Positions 26,836 through 36,771 of a stretch of 64,000 bases of DNA are shown piece after piece (position 1 is the first letter of the stretch; every line of letters begins with the position of its first letter). The translations under genes were made by a program, and so were the position numbers. The notes below the pieces were generated by a model. It saw only the letters and a program-made list of their open reading frames with translations, did not search any database and was not told where the DNA came from. This DNA is from JBEKHT01 sp049511715 (GTDB lineage: Bacteria > Chloroflexota > Anaerolineae > Anaerolineales > RBG-16-64-43). The DNA lies in NCBI GenBank assembly GCA_049511715.1, contig JBEKXU010000031.1, forward strand, positions 16,366 through 80,365, in the 5' to 3' direction.

Positions 26836-29800
26836 TCAAGGCCCGGGCAGCGCCGCCCCTGGCGAGGCCGTGGCCGGATCCGATTCGATCTTGACCAACA
26901 CAGCACCCACAGCCACCCGATGAGCGTACGTATTGGTCAGCGGGTTGTAGTCCTTGCACGTAACCAAGGTCAGCCAGGGCAAATCCTTGTGCCCGAAGGC
27001 GGACGTGTCGTCCGGCGCGACGACCTTGTTGGTCTGGACCTCATAAATATACCGCTGCGCGCCGAAGAGGATGATCAGCTGGTCACCCCATTTCAGGGAC
27101 TTCAAATTGACAAAGGGACCGGGCAGGCCGTTGGCGCCATAGACATGGCCGGTGAGCACACTGTTGCCGGACCAGGTGGGGAAAGCCGTCCCCTCCAAGT
27201 AGCCCACATCGTTGCCCAGCCAGGTGATATCCCAGCTGTCGCCTGACTCGGGGACACCGACCACCGCCGTGTTCAGGCCCAGAGTCGGGATTTCAATCGT
27301 CATCCCTGAGTTCGCCTTCTGCCCGGCATCCGCCTGGGCAGGCAGAACGGTGACCCTTCCGGGCGCAAAACCGGTCGCGGGGAGGACCCGGTGTGCGACG
27401 ATCGTCAGATAGGCGGAGGCCGAGTCGTTGAAGAGCAGGTCGCCCGGGGAGGTAGTGGTGATCGAAGCCGTGTTGACCCCTCCGGGCGGATGAGCCGACC
27501 CGTTGACTTTGGTCACGACGATCACGGTGTAGTAGTCAGTGGGTGTCACCGTGCCAAATTGGATAGTAAAGGTGTTCCCGGCAATCGTAACAGGGAGGCT
27601 CGGATTGGGCAAAATGGTGATGCTGACCACATCCAGGAAAGACGGCAGGGTGTCGGAGAGATTCACGTTGCTCGCGTCCGTGGCCCCATTGTTTCCCACG
27701 GTAATGGTGTAGGTCACCGTGTCGCCAATTCGGGCGACGGTGGGGCTGGCATACTTGGTCACCGCCGGGTCGCTGATTGCCGCCCCCGTGCTCTTCTGGT
27801 CGCCGAAGTCTACCACGGCGCTGGTCCCCGGAGCGAGAACGACGCTGACGTGGTCCAGGGTTGTATTGATAGGATAGCCCGCCGGATTGGTCTGCACCAC
27901 TGTATACGTGCCGGGCAGCAGGTTATCGAAGCTGTAGTTGCCGCCGGAGCCCGTCGCTGTAGCCGTCAGTACATGGCCGTATTGATCCAAGAGCGTGATG
28001 GTCACGCCCGAAAGGACCGCGTCACCGCTGTCGAACACCCCGTTGGTGTTGGCGTCGTAAAAGACAATCCCGCTGATCTCACAGGCGTTGGGCGAGCGGT
28101 TAAGATAGTCCGTGTCCGTCGCGCTGTTGTTAGAGAGATTCGAGTCGGTCACGCCGGAGGGCGGCAAGACCGAAGCCGTATTGACGATCAGGGTAGCGGC
28201 GGTACTTGAGACAGTCGCGGTGAGCCGGTAAATGACCTTCTTGCCGACGGGAATGGTCACCGTATCGTTAATGTTTCCGGAACCGCTGGAGGTGCAGCTC
28301 GCGCCGGGATCGGCGACACAGGTCCAGGTGGCGCCCAGCAGCGAGGACGGCACGGTGTCCGTGACCGAGGCTCCGACCACAGTGCTCGGCCCCGCATTGC
28401 GGACCACAATGACATACGTCACAGTTGCGCCGCGGTTTACCCCCGTCAGGCCATCGTTCTTGGTGATCGACAAGTCCGCCGATGGGTTGACCGTCAGCGT
28501 GGCAATATTCGACGGGGCGCCCGTTCCGCCGTTCGAAGACCTCACCGCTCCGGTGGCGTTGTTGTAGGTGCCAGCCGCCAGCGCAGTGACACTTACCGTG
28601 ACCGTGCAGGTGCCACCCGCCTGGATCGTACCGCTGGTGAAAGAAAGGGTCGTGGCGCCCGCGGCGGGCGAAAAGGTTGGGGTGCCACAGTCCGCTGTGA
28701 TGCCGCTCGGCGGGGTAGAGACGACCAGATTAGTGGGGAGATCATCGGTGAAGGTAACGCCCGCTAAGGGCACGGTATTCCCGGCCGGCGCGGTGAGGGC
28801 GAAGGTCAGGGTGCTCTTCCCGCCAAGTACGATCGCGCCCGGCGCGAAGGACTTGCCGATCGTCGGAGGCGCCACGACCGTCAGCGTGTCGCTGGCCGTG
28901 TTGCCTGTCCCGCCGTTCGACGAGGTGACGGGACCGCTCGTGTTCTGGTAGCTTCCCCCCGACCCGGCCGTCACGCTGACGGTTACCGTGCACGTGCCGC
29001 CCGGCACCACCGTCCCAGAATGCAGCGTGATCGAAGTGCTGGTGCTGGTGACCGACCCGCCGCACTGCAGGGAACTGGGCGCGGTGGTGACCATCAGCCC
29101 GGCGGGAAAGGCGTCCGTGAATCCGACCCCCGTGAGCGCAACTTTGTTGGTCGAGGGGCCCGTGATCGTGAAGGTCAGGATCGAACTCTGTCCCACCGCA
29201 ATCGGGTTGGGTGAGAAGGCCTTCCGGATGGACGGGGCGACGATCTTGTAGACCGTCACGGAGCTGGGCGGGGAGGTCACGGTGCGCCCTCCGGCGGGAG
29301 CGTCCTGGGCCGTCGCGGTCGCAGTGTTGGTCACCGACCCCTTGGTCACATCGCCAGGAAGGACGGTGTACAACGACGGAGCATCGCAGCTGATGTTGGC
29401 GTAGGGGGCAAGAATCGTGGCCGAGCTGCACGTGAACTGGGCCTCATTGTTGATATGGTCGTCCGAGACATAGAACGGCCAATAGAGAGTCACCGGCCCC
29501 GTGTTCGTAAGCGTGTAGCTGTAGCTGATCGTATTCCCTGCAGTCTGGTAGCCCACCGTCGAAGTGTGCTTGGTCAAGGTCAGCGCCTCGAGGTAGGCCG
29601 TCGCGCTGCTCGGATTGGATGTCACCGGGCTGGTTTGTGACTGGGTCCCCCAGCCCGTCGCCGTCGCCGTGTTCTGGACTGACCCCGCGGCGACATCCCC
29701 CGGTTTCACCGTGTAGCTTGCAGTGCAGCTGGTCTGGGTGTTGACGTCAAGGTAGGTCGCGGCCCCGCATCCGAAGACTCCAATCAGGTTATCCTGCACC

Positions 29801-32800
29801 TCGAACGGGCCGTAGAGAGTCCGGTCTCCCGTGTTCGTTAGCGTGTAGGTGTAGCTGAGCGTGTCATCGGCGTGCTGATAGGTCGGGGTGGAGATCGTCT
29901 TCTGGAGCGTCAGCCCCGCCCCCGCCACGTACAGCGTGTCGGTTGCCGTATTCCCGGTTCCCCCGTTGGCGGAGGCAACCGCGCCGCTTGTGTTCACGTA
30001 GGTCCCGCCGAACGCGGCCGTCACCGTCACCTGAACCGTGCAGGAACTGTTGACCGCGATCGTCCCGCCGGACAGGGTTATTGAGTCCGACGTGTTGGTC
30101 ACCGTTCCGGCGCACTGTGGCGAGGCAGGCGGCGAGGCAACCGTCACGCCGGCCGGAAGCTCATCCGTGAAGCCAACCCCCGACAAGGCGAGCGGATTCG
30201 CCGAAGGATTCATAATCGTAAATGTCAGCAGGGAGGTTCCGCCGGCGGATATGGAATTGGGGTTGAAGGCCTTTCCGATCTGCGGAGGCCCCAGCACGTC
30301 CAGCGTGTCCGTCGCGGTGTTCCCAGGCCCGCCGTTCGTTGAGCTGACTTGGCCGCTCGTATTCGTGTAGGCCCCCCCGGAAGGTGCGGTCACACTGACA
30401 ACGACCGTGCAGCTCTGGCCCGCACCGATCGTCCCTCCCGCCAAGGTCACCGAGGCCGAGTCGGGCGTACTGGTCACGGAACCGCCGCACTGCGCCATAT
30501 CGGGCACGCTGGCGACCGTCAGACCGGCGGGGAAATCGTCTGAAAAACCGACCCCGGTCAATGCGGTGTCCGGATTCGGATTCGTGATCGTAAACGTCAG
30601 GACGGAGGTTCCGCCCGCCGCGATCGGGTTGGGCGAAAAGTCCTTGCCGATGGACGGCGGAGCCAGGACCGGATTCACCACAAGCGTATCGCAGGCCTTC
30701 TGGTTGGTCGCGCCTTCCGTGTCCTGCAGCGCGCCCGCGGCGATGCAATCCTGGTAGCTCCCAGCCACCGGAGCTGTCACCTCGACCTGGATCGTGCAAG
30801 AGGAACCTGAGGCGAGCGACCCGCCCGCCAGGGTGATCGAGCCGGCCCCCGTCGGGCCCGTTACCGTGCCCCCGCACTGAGAGGTGGAGACATCCGTGGC
30901 CACGGTCATCCCCGACGGGAAGTCGTCGGTCATTCCCATTCCATCCAGCTCCGTGCTCCCTGTGTTCTGGATCGTGATCTGCAAGTTCGAGGTGTTCCCC
31001 GAGCCCGCTGAGATCGGGTTCTGGAGGAAGAGCTTGGTGACGGAGGCCCCGGGAAGGTTGGTCAGCGAGGCCGAGGTGGCCTCGCTGTTGATGGCTCCGT
31101 TTTCTGACTTGACCGCCCCTGCGGCAATGGTGTTGGTCAGGTTGGCGCTCACGGTCATGGTGATATTGAGCGTCAGTGTGCAGCTCGCGTAGGCTGCCAG
31201 GCTGCCTCCACTGAAGGAGAAGAGTGTGGCCCCTGGGGTTGCGCTCAGCGTCCCGCCGCAGGTCCCCACGGAGGGAGAGGGCGGATTGGCGACGATCATC
31301 CCGCCGCCTGTCCCCAGCATGGGGTCCGTAAACTGGATGCCAGTGAGGACCGCGTTGTTTGGATTGGACAGCAGGACGGTCAGCGTGGAAGCCGAGGCGG
31401 CAAAGACCGTCTGGGGGCTAAAGCCCTTGACCACATTGATCTGGACCGATTCGATGGTCAGGTAGGCCCCCGCCCCGTCCGGATTGGACACCAACAGCGA
31501 GGTGCCGTGGATTGTCCCGGAGACATTCCCGCTCGGGATGTAGTTCCAGTACGCCCCGGGTACCCCCTGCCCGATCACATCGACGCTCACTGTGCATAGG
31601 CCCGGGACGCCAGAAACATCTGCCGGCAGGATCCCCCCGCTCATCCCGATCAATTGGCTTCCGGAATTTGCGGTGATGGTTGCGTTGGGGCAGGTCGTGC
31701 GCACGTTCGGTGTCGAGGCGACCGCGACCCCGCTCGGTAGGGTGTCAGAAAACGAGACGCTGTCCAGCTGGCTGGTATTGGTGTTGGTCAGCGAGACCGT
31801 CAGGGTGGAGACCCCGTTGGGTCCAACCACCGGGGGATAGAACGCCTTGCTGACCGAGAGGCCGCTGACATTCAGATTGGCGGTGAGGTTCCCCGCCAAG
31901 TCGCGCACCTCGGTATCGGATATGTTCACGGGGGAAATGGTGTCCGTGACCGTTCCCGGCGTGCTGCTGGTGACATCGACCCCCAGGGTGCAGGTCCCGC
32001 CCTGCGCGACCACGCCTCCCGTGAAGGTCAGAGAGGTGTCACCCGGCTGAGGAGTGAACGTCGGGGGCGGCGAGCTGCCGCAATTCGTTGTAGCCGGGCT
32101 CGGGGTTCCTGCCACCTGAACCCCGGAAGGCAAGGCATCGGTGAGGGAAAGGTTCGTGAGGTGGGTGTCGGCCGGTGCGGTGATCGTGATGGTCAGCCGC
32201 GAAATGCCACCCACAGGGATCGAGGACGGAGTGAACCCCTTGCTCCCGCTCAGACCCAAGCCGGTTGCGTACACGGTCAGGTTGGCCGTCCCCGCAAGCA
32301 CGTTGCTGGCCCCCTGACTCGTGGTCACCCCGCCGACCGGGATGCTGTCCGTGTACGTTCCAGGGATGGATGAGGCAATCTTTAAATGCACCTGACAGGT
32401 GCCGGGCGTGGACACCGAGCCGTCCGGGACGGTCCCACCGCTGAGGCTGACCGACGAACTGGTGTTTGCGAGGCTTCCGCCGCAGGTGGTCGTGGGCGCA
32501 GGGGACACTACGCTCAGTCCGGAGGGCAGGCTGTCGGTGAAGGAGACCCCGGTATAAGCTGAAGGGGTGGGGTTGCTGAGCGTGATGGTCACCTGGCTGC
32601 TGCCGCCCTGCTGGAAGGCAACGGGCGAGAACGCTTTCGTGACCCCGATCGATTGCACATTGAGAGTTGCCAGAGCCGCCGCGCCGTTGGTCACGTCCTG
32701 ATGGGTCTGAATGGCATTGGCCGGAATCGTGTCGGTGTAGATTCCCGGAGTGCTGGAGGTCACCTGGACCTTGAGGGTGCATGATCCGGCAACCGCAATG

Positions 32801-33591
32801 ATTCCGCCGCTGAAGTTCAGGGCGGTATCGCCCGGGTTCGGGGAAAAGACGGCCGTGCTGCCGCAGCCCGAGTTGCTGGCGCCGGCTGGCGAGGCGACCT
32901 GCAGCCCAGTTGGCAGGGAATCCGCGAAGGCCACGCCCGTCAGCTGGTAGTTACCATCGTTGTTCGTGATCTGGATGGTCAAGGTGCTGGGCTGGCCGAT
33001 CCAAACCGTGTTTGGCGCAAAGGTCTTGCTCAGGGAGGGTGGAAGAACCGCATTGACCTCCAGGGTCGCGCTCGCCGGGGTCGAATTGGATACCTCGATC
33101 GTTTGGGAGGGATCCGTGGCCTTCAGCGTGCCGGCCGGGATCGTGTTGACCAGATTGCCGGCGGTGGTAGAGGTGACATCCACCGTCACCGTGCACGATC
33201 CCGGGGTCGTGCCGCTCTGCGCGGGAACTGTCCCGCCAGAAAGGGAAAGCGTGCTGCCCACCGCGCTCACGCTTCCGCCGCAGGAGTTGGTGACGTTGAG
33301 GGAACTGGCGAAGCTCATGCCGGCCGGCAGGGTATCAATCCATGCCGGCGGAACCGCCGAAAGGGTCAAAGAGAACGGGTTGGGGTTGTAGATCGAGACG
33401 CTGAGGGTCGAGATCCCCCCGGCCGGAATGGAGATCGGGGAAAAACTCTTGTTCATTTGGGCCGAAAAATAGGGGCCCTGGGCCTGGGCGGGGCTGTACT
33501 GCCAAAAGGTGGCCAAGATGAAAAGAAGCAGTATCCCAATCGGGGCAACGCGGTGAAGGATCGCTGTGTGGTCAAGCTGCGAGGAATGCAT
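26836..33591 (-). CDS. giant DUF11-repeat surface protein with LPATG motif and C-terminal sortase domain
   Basis: A 2251-residue exported protein. The signal peptide is residues 1-38 (hydrophobic IGILLLFILATFW, ends AQAQ). It is followed by about 13 related repeats of 100-130 residues, K.FSPN.I..GG.S.LTFTI.NPN type with conserved CGG and SCTV.V.VTA, then canonical DUF11 repeats. Next come an SdrD/Cna-B-like domain (CEISGIVFYDANTNGVF, from about 1837), another DUF11 repeat, LPATG at 2070-2074, and a sortase domain (about 2090-2240) with His2149 in LTGHVYG, Cys2212 in LVTCKDYN and Arg2225 in YAHRVAVG. No C-terminal membrane helix follows. The upstream frame to 33804 lacks a signal peptide. Likely an adhesin or sheath protein carrying its own transpeptidase. 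Confidence 0.88.
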   Translation of the reverse strand: MHSSQLDHTAILHRVAPIGILLLFILATFWQYSPAQAQGPYFSAQMNKSFSPISIPAGGISTLSVSIYNPNPFSLTLSAVPPAWIDTLPAGMSFASSLNVTNSCGGSVSAVGSTLSLSGGTVPAQSGTTPGSCTVTVDVTSTTAGNLVNTIPAGTLKATDPSQTIEVSNSTPASATLEVNAVLPPSLSKTFAPNTVWIGQPSTLTIQITNNDGNYQLTGVAFADSLPTGLQVASPAGASNSGCGSTAVFSPNPGDTALNFSGGIIAVAGSCTLKVQVTSSTPGIYTDTIPANAIQTHQDVTNGAAALATLNVQSIGVTKAFSPVAFQQGGSSQVTITLSNPTPSAYTGVSFTDSLPSGLSVVSPAPTTTCGGSLANTSSSVSLSGGTVPDGSVSTPGTCQVHLKIASSIPGTYTDSIPVGGVTTSQGASNVLAGTANLTVYATGLGLSGSKGFTPSSIPVGGISRLTITITAPADTHLTNLSLTDALPSGVQVAGTPSPATTNCGSSPPPTFTPQPGDTSLTFTGGVVAQGGTCTLGVDVTSSTPGTVTDTISPVNISDTEVRDLAGNLTANLNVSGLSVSKAFYPPVVGPNGVSTLTVSLTNTNTSQLDSVSFSDTLPSGVAVASTPNVRTTCPNATITANSGSQLIGMSGGILPADVSGVPGLCTVSVDVIGQGVPGAYWNYIPSGNVSGTIHGTSLLVSNPDGAGAYLTIESVQINVVKGFSPQTVFAASASTLTVLLSNPNNAVLTGIQFTDPMLGTGGGMIVANPPSPSVGTCGGTLSATPGATLFSFSGGSLAAYASCTLTLNITMTVSANLTNTIAAGAVKSENGAINSEATSASLTNLPGASVTKLFLQNPISAGSGNTSNLQITIQNTGSTELDGMGMTDDFPSGMTVATDVSTSQCGGTVTGPTGAGSITLAGGSLASGSSCTIQVEVTAPVAGSYQDCIAAGALQDTEGATNQKACDTLVVNPVLAPPSIGKDFSPNPIAAGGTSVLTFTITNPNPDTALTGVGFSDDFPAGLTVASVPDMAQCGGSVTSTPDSASVTLAGGTIGAGQSCTVVVSVTAPSGGAYTNTSGQVSSTNGGPGNTATDTLDVLGPPQIGKAFNPNSISAGGTSLLTFTIMNPSANPLALSGVGFTDELPAGVTVASPPASPQCAGTVTNTSDSITLSGGTIAVNSSCTVQVTVTAAFGGTYVNTSGAVASANGGTGNTATDTLYVAGAGLTLQKTISTPTYQHADDTLSYTYTLTNTGDRTLYGPFEVQDNLIGVFGCGAATYLDVNTQTSCTASYTVKPGDVAAGSVQNTATATGWGTQSQTSPVTSNPSSATAYLEALTLTKHTSTVGYQTAGNTISYSYTLTNTGPVTLYWPFYVSDDHINNEAQFTCSSATILAPYANISCDAPSLYTVLPGDVTKGSVTNTATATAQDAPAGGRTVTSPPSSVTVYKIVAPSIRKAFSPNPIAVGQSSILTFTITGPSTNKVALTGVGFTDAFPAGLMVTTAPSSLQCGGSVTSTSTSITLHSGTVVPGGTCTVTVSVTAGSGGSYQNTSGPVTSSNGGTGNTASDTLTVVAPPTIGKSFAPGAIVLGGKSTLTFALTAPAGNTVPLAGVTFTDDLPTNLVVSTPPSGITADCGTPTFSPAAGATTLSFTSGTIQAGGTCTVTVSVTALAAGTYNNATGAVRSSNGGTGAPSNIATLTVNPSADLSITKNDGLTGVNRGATVTYVIVVRNAGPSTVVGASVTDTVPSSLLGATWTCVADPGASCTSSGSGNINDTVTIPVGKKVIYRLTATVSSTAATLIVNTASVLPPSGVTDSNLSNNSATDTDYLNRSPNACEISGIVFYDANTNGVFDSGDAVLSGVTITLLDQYGHVLTATATGSGGNYSFDNLLPGTYTVVQTNPAGYPINTTLDHVSVVLAPGTSAVVDFGDQKSTGAAISDPAVTKYASPTVARIGDTVTYTITVGNNGATDASNVNLSDTLPSFLDVVSITILPNPSLPVTIAGNTFTIQFGTVTPTDYYTVIVVTKVNGSAHPPGGVNTASITTTSPGDLLFNDSASAYLTIVAHRVLPATGFAPGRVTVLPAQADAGQKANSGMTIEIPTLGLNTAVVGVPESGDSWDITWLGNDVGYLEGTAFPTWSGNSVLTGHVYGANGLPGPFVNLKSLKWGDQLIILFGAQRYIYEVQTNKVVAPDDTSAFGHKDLPWLTLVTCKDYNPLTNTYAHRVAVGAVLVKIESDPATASPGAALPGP

Positions 33592-34413
33592 CTTCACACA
33601 TGGCAGCGCCCTTGAGAGTGGCGGAGGGCGCAGGTCCCTTTCATGACTGCGGGCCCGTGTCCAACCTGAGACCATCCTTGTGTCTCGGCCAGCGGTGCGT
33701 GCAACAACCCTGTCCGCTTGGGAAAGCTCACACACCTGGGATGCGTGAGTACGCCAGACTTGATCCGAAGGCCTTCGGCCAAAACTATGGGCTCGATCGC
33801 TCACGCCCCGGCGGGGCTACGCGACCAGCGCGCCATGACTCAAACTCGTTGCCTTGTTTGGAGCGAAACGCGACCCCGGTGCGAACATCCGGGGTCACTC
33901 CAGCACTGGCTATTATGACACCGAGCGGCCAAGTCGGCAAAGTGCCCGATCCCCCGGCCTCTCCATTCGGGCGATTCCGACTTGGGACCATCAAGCAGAA
34001 GAAGACGGGACTGGATCCCGGGCACGGCAATCGTGGAGGCGCGCGCTTGAATCTTGGATTGTGAAGGCTTTAACGGCCTTGCTTGTGCCGAAGCAAGGGC
34101 GACGGATCCCCGGCGGCCACTCGCCCCGCGGGATGGTGACAAACCGGTGAAGCTGAGGCTTGCGCTTGGTGAAAGATAGCCCATAGTTAGGCATATCGGT
34201 TGCTGTTCCGTGATAGCATCTTACGAGGCGTGAGACGATCTAGAATAGTGGTTGTAATGAGGAATAGGAACCATGCCCGCCGGGAATACAGTTGAGCCCA
34301 ATTTCAGGCTCCGGGGGTTTAGGGTTGGCGGCGATGTAGATCTCCGCCGTCAGTTCTGAGGTAGGAAGGCCAGCGGCTGACCCGGCGTGGGAGGCCCTGG
34401 GCAAGGAGGCGGT
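33592..34413. other. divergent intergenic region, no gene recognised
   Basis: 822 bases between the giant gene and a small plus-strand gene. Several A/T-rich elements (TAGAAT near 34240) may belong to promoters but could not be paired with a -35. Confidence 0.35.
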
Positions 34414-34803
34414 ATGCCCGAGAATCACTATAGCTATGATGAGCTCCTTGGAATGGTGGACGGGAACGACTATGAGGTTGGTCGCGCCGCGGCCGGGGCG
34501 CTGGGCCTCGTGCCTCGCGATGTCGCGGACAAGGTGGCGGCAGAATGCTTTTTCCTGCGGATCAGCCTGGAAGGGGTCTACCTCCCGGGTTCCGTTCTGG
34601 CCGGGAGATCGGTGATCGGATTCGAATCCGACTTCTTTGCCAAATACAGGAGCAATCCCACCAAGCAGACCGAGATCATCCTGCGCGAGTGCGCCCACCA
34701 TATGCTCGGGCATCAAAAGGGATGGGAACACAAGGACCCGGGAGAAGACATGGAGGCCGACATGCTCGCCCACCAGTGGCTTGCCAATTGGGCCACCCTG
34801 TAG
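34414..34803 (+). CDS. hypothetical protein with degenerate metallopeptidase-like C-terminus
   Basis: A 129-residue protein with a good AAGGAGG site 5 nt before the ATG at 34414. The N-terminal part (MPENHYSYDELLGMVDGNDYEVGRAAAG) is unassigned. The C-terminal third reads ILRECAHHMLGHQKGWEH...EDMEADMLAHQWL. This resembles the HExxH...EADxxA arrangement of small zinc peptidases (ImmA/IrrE-like), but the Glu of HExxH is absent. So it may bind metal without being catalytic, or the resemblance may be coincidental. No operon partner. Confidence 0.55.
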   Translation: MPENHYSYDELLGMVDGNDYEVGRAAAGALGLVPRDVADKVAAECFFLRISLEGVYLPGSVLAGRSVIGFESDFFAKYRSNPTKQTEIILRECAHHMLGHQKGWEHKDPGEDMEADMLAHQWLANWATL

Positions 34804-35443
34804 GAAAAGATAGCGCCTCTGCGTCCGAGGATGAGGCTGGCCCTTGCAGGAGTGGGCTAGTGGGTCCGGACCAAACCCCTCTGCCTCAACCGGGGTGCCA
34901 GGCCGAAGGTCCACTCCCCCGAGCATGGCACCCATTCAAAAAGCCCGACCTTACGAAACAGGATTGCTTTGTCTCAAAACCAACAGCCTGTTGGGAGTTG
35001 GGCTGTCCCACCGCTCACAAGGTCCTGCGAAGGGGTTGGGCATGTCAAGTCCCAGCCGGGGGCCCAAGAACCAGGGAGCGATGATGCTTGGGCTCTGCCT
35101 TAGGGGGCGGTTCAGACAGCCTGGCCCTTCTTTCCGGAAACCCTGGGGCGGTTCTCCAGGATCTGTCGGGCCGAGCTGGTCGGTCCCGATGGAGCCGGGC
35201 ACAGGGTAGCGGCACCGCCCCCCTCGCTGGCGACCGCATTTATAATGAAGGCCGGTCGCCGCGATGCGGATCATGCGGTGGCGATGCTCCCAGGGCCTGC
35301 CGGTTGCCGCCTTGGCTGGCCCGCGTCTGGGCCGTGTTCGGGGCAATCCGCGCACCTTTCAAGTGCAAGCTGTCCCTTGGCGGCGGCCCTTCTCAGGAGC
35401 AGCTTCGGCTGCATTGGGCTGCAAATCGAAACAGAGGTGGACC
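34804..35443. other. intergenic upstream of the selenoprotein gene
   Basis: 640 bases without a recognised gene; the overlapping frames have noncoding-like composition. Confidence 0.35.
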
Positions 35444-35953
35444 ATGGCTTTGGTCACATTGGACACTCCCGCGCCAAATTTCACCCTGCAGGACTATCAG
35501 GGTCAGACCGTGCAGCTGTCAGACTTCCGTGGAAAACAGAACGTCCTGCTTGTGTTTAATCGGGGGTTTGGCTGACCGTTCTGCCGCCGGCACATGGCGC
35601 AGTTGCGCCAGGACTATCAGGAGTTAGTAAACCGGCAGGCCCAGGTGATTGTTGTAGGCCCGGATGATGCCAAAGCCTTCGCGGCCTTCTGGAAGGAGAA
35701 TCAACTGCCCTTTGTTGGCCTCCCCGACCCGAAAGCCAGCGTCCTGCAGTTGTACGGTCAGGAAGTGAACTTGTTCAAGCTGGGACGCATGCCGGCTCAG
35801 GTGATTGTGGACAAATCCGGCATGACCCGGTTCGTGCACTACGGCCATTCGATGTCCGATATCCCGGAGAACGCAGAGGTTCTGGCCTTGCTCGACCAGC
35901 TGAACGCAAGCCCGTCTGCCATCCATTCGGCCAAGTCCAAGGGAACGTCCTAG
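35444..35953 (+). CDS. AhpC/TSA-like redoxin with probable selenocysteine (UGA at codon 44)
   Basis: A 169-residue thioredoxin-fold peroxiredoxin-like protein, provided the in-frame TGA at 35573-35575 is read as selenocysteine. Upstream residues are TLDTPAPNFTLQDYQGQTVQLSDF and NVLLVFNRGFG; downstream, in the same frame, PFCRRHMAQLRQDYQELVNRQAQVIVVG. The TGA thus stands exactly where redoxins have the first Cys of CxxC, giving U44-P-F-C47. A small hairpin just after the TGA (35581-35602) suits a bacterial SECIS. GAGGTGG precedes the ATG at 35444. Expected role: thiol/selenol peroxide reduction in the cytoplasm. The alternative is a nonsense mutation of a Cys codon. No selA/selB/selC is in the window. 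Confidence 0.82.
35581..35602 (+). promoter_or_regulatory. candidate bacterial SECIS hairpin
   Basis: CTG (35581-35583) pairs with CAG (35600-35602), one C is bulged, and CGCC (35585-35588) pairs with GGCG (35596-35599). The loop GGCACAT begins with GG, 16 nt from the U of the UGA. Distance and a G-starting loop fit known bacterial SECIS rules; the stem is short. Confidence 0.5.
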
Positions 35954-36121
35954 CTGAAGAAGAAGGATAGGCGCGGAAGGCGGCCCGGGGACAAGTCTGG
36001 CAGGTGCTCGCCATAGGGCCAGGCTGAACTCGCCGTCGTCGGTTCCTGCGATTCTTACGTAATTGCCTGCCAAGCAAGGACGAGCAGGGTCTTCCCTGTT
36101 TCCCTTGGCGCTCCCCTGACC

Positions 36122-36511
36122 TCACTTCCTTCCTGACTTACTGCTCCGATTTCGACGTCCGGTCCTAGGGGACTTTGGCCTCTTGTGGAGCGGCTGGTAC
36201 ACACCGAGCTTCCCGCCCCCGGGCAATGTGATATGAGTCAAGTAGCCCCACGTCAGCTGCTGCGCCCGGCTGCATCGAACCTTTTGCTTCTTCATGTCCA
36301 GGATGAAATCCTCGATCTTGTCGCAGAGCAGGTAAAACTCGTGACGGCCGCTCCGCCGGGAGGGGTGGACAGCCACTTCCGAGGGCGGCAACCCGAAGAT
36401 CAGCCACCCGCCCCCCACGTCGACACTCGGCAATCCGATAACGTGCGAGAGGAACTCGCGGTCTGCCTCGGCTTTGCGGCTGTAGAGGATGCTGTGAGCC
36501 CCGATGATCAT
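36122..36511 (-). CDS. VOC-superfamily (glyoxalase/bleomycin-resistance fold) protein
   Basis: A 129-residue protein with one vicinal-oxygen-chelate module pair. It starts MIIGAHSILYSRKAEADREFLSHVIGL, then GWLIFGLPPSEVAVHP, HEFYLLCDKIEDFILDMKKQKV and ITLPGGGKLGVYQP. The order of beta-alpha-beta-beta-beta units matches VOC proteins. The usual metal ligands (first-strand His, last-strand Glu) are only partly visible, so the activity is open. The tail is Arg/Lys/Ser-rich. The ATG at 36511 has a GGAGGGAAG site; the longer frame to 36553 is less likely. The YCII gene upstream on the same strand is about 260 nt away. Confidence 0.75.
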   Translation of the reverse strand: MIIGAHSILYSRKAEADREFLSHVIGLPSVDVGGGWLIFGLPPSEVAVHPSRRSGRHEFYLLCDKIEDFILDMKKQKVRCSRAQQLTWGYLTHITLPGGGKLGVYQPLHKRPKSPRTGRRNRSSKSGRK

Positions 36512-36771
36512 GATCTTCCCTCCGCGATTCTCGAATTCTTTCCAGCAATGCACGACCGGTACCTAGCACGGTCTTCCAGGGCAGGAACCCACTTGCCCTT
36601 GGTGAAGTGAACATTCCGACCCATCGCGGGACGGAGTGAAGGATGCAGGCCGCCAGAGGCTCATCGCCCCACGGTCCCCGGAGGGCAGAGAATGCCCGCC
36701 GTCATGCGCCCGTCGCTTCCGGCTCGGGCCGAAGAAGCACCGCAGGCGGACCCGATGAGGAAACGGGCCGC

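Noticed and set aside
27391..28209. Long plus-strand frame opposite the giant DUF11 gene
   Set aside because: Shadow of the repeat-rich coding strand; no conserved motif or ribosome-binding site. The same holds for the frame at 32039-32782 in another minus frame.
35573..35575. Reading the TGA in the redoxin as an ordinary nonsense mutation
   Set aside because: It falls exactly on the active-site Cys position with a SECIS-like hairpin downstream, and the rest of the gene is intact, unlike the true pseudogenes nearby.
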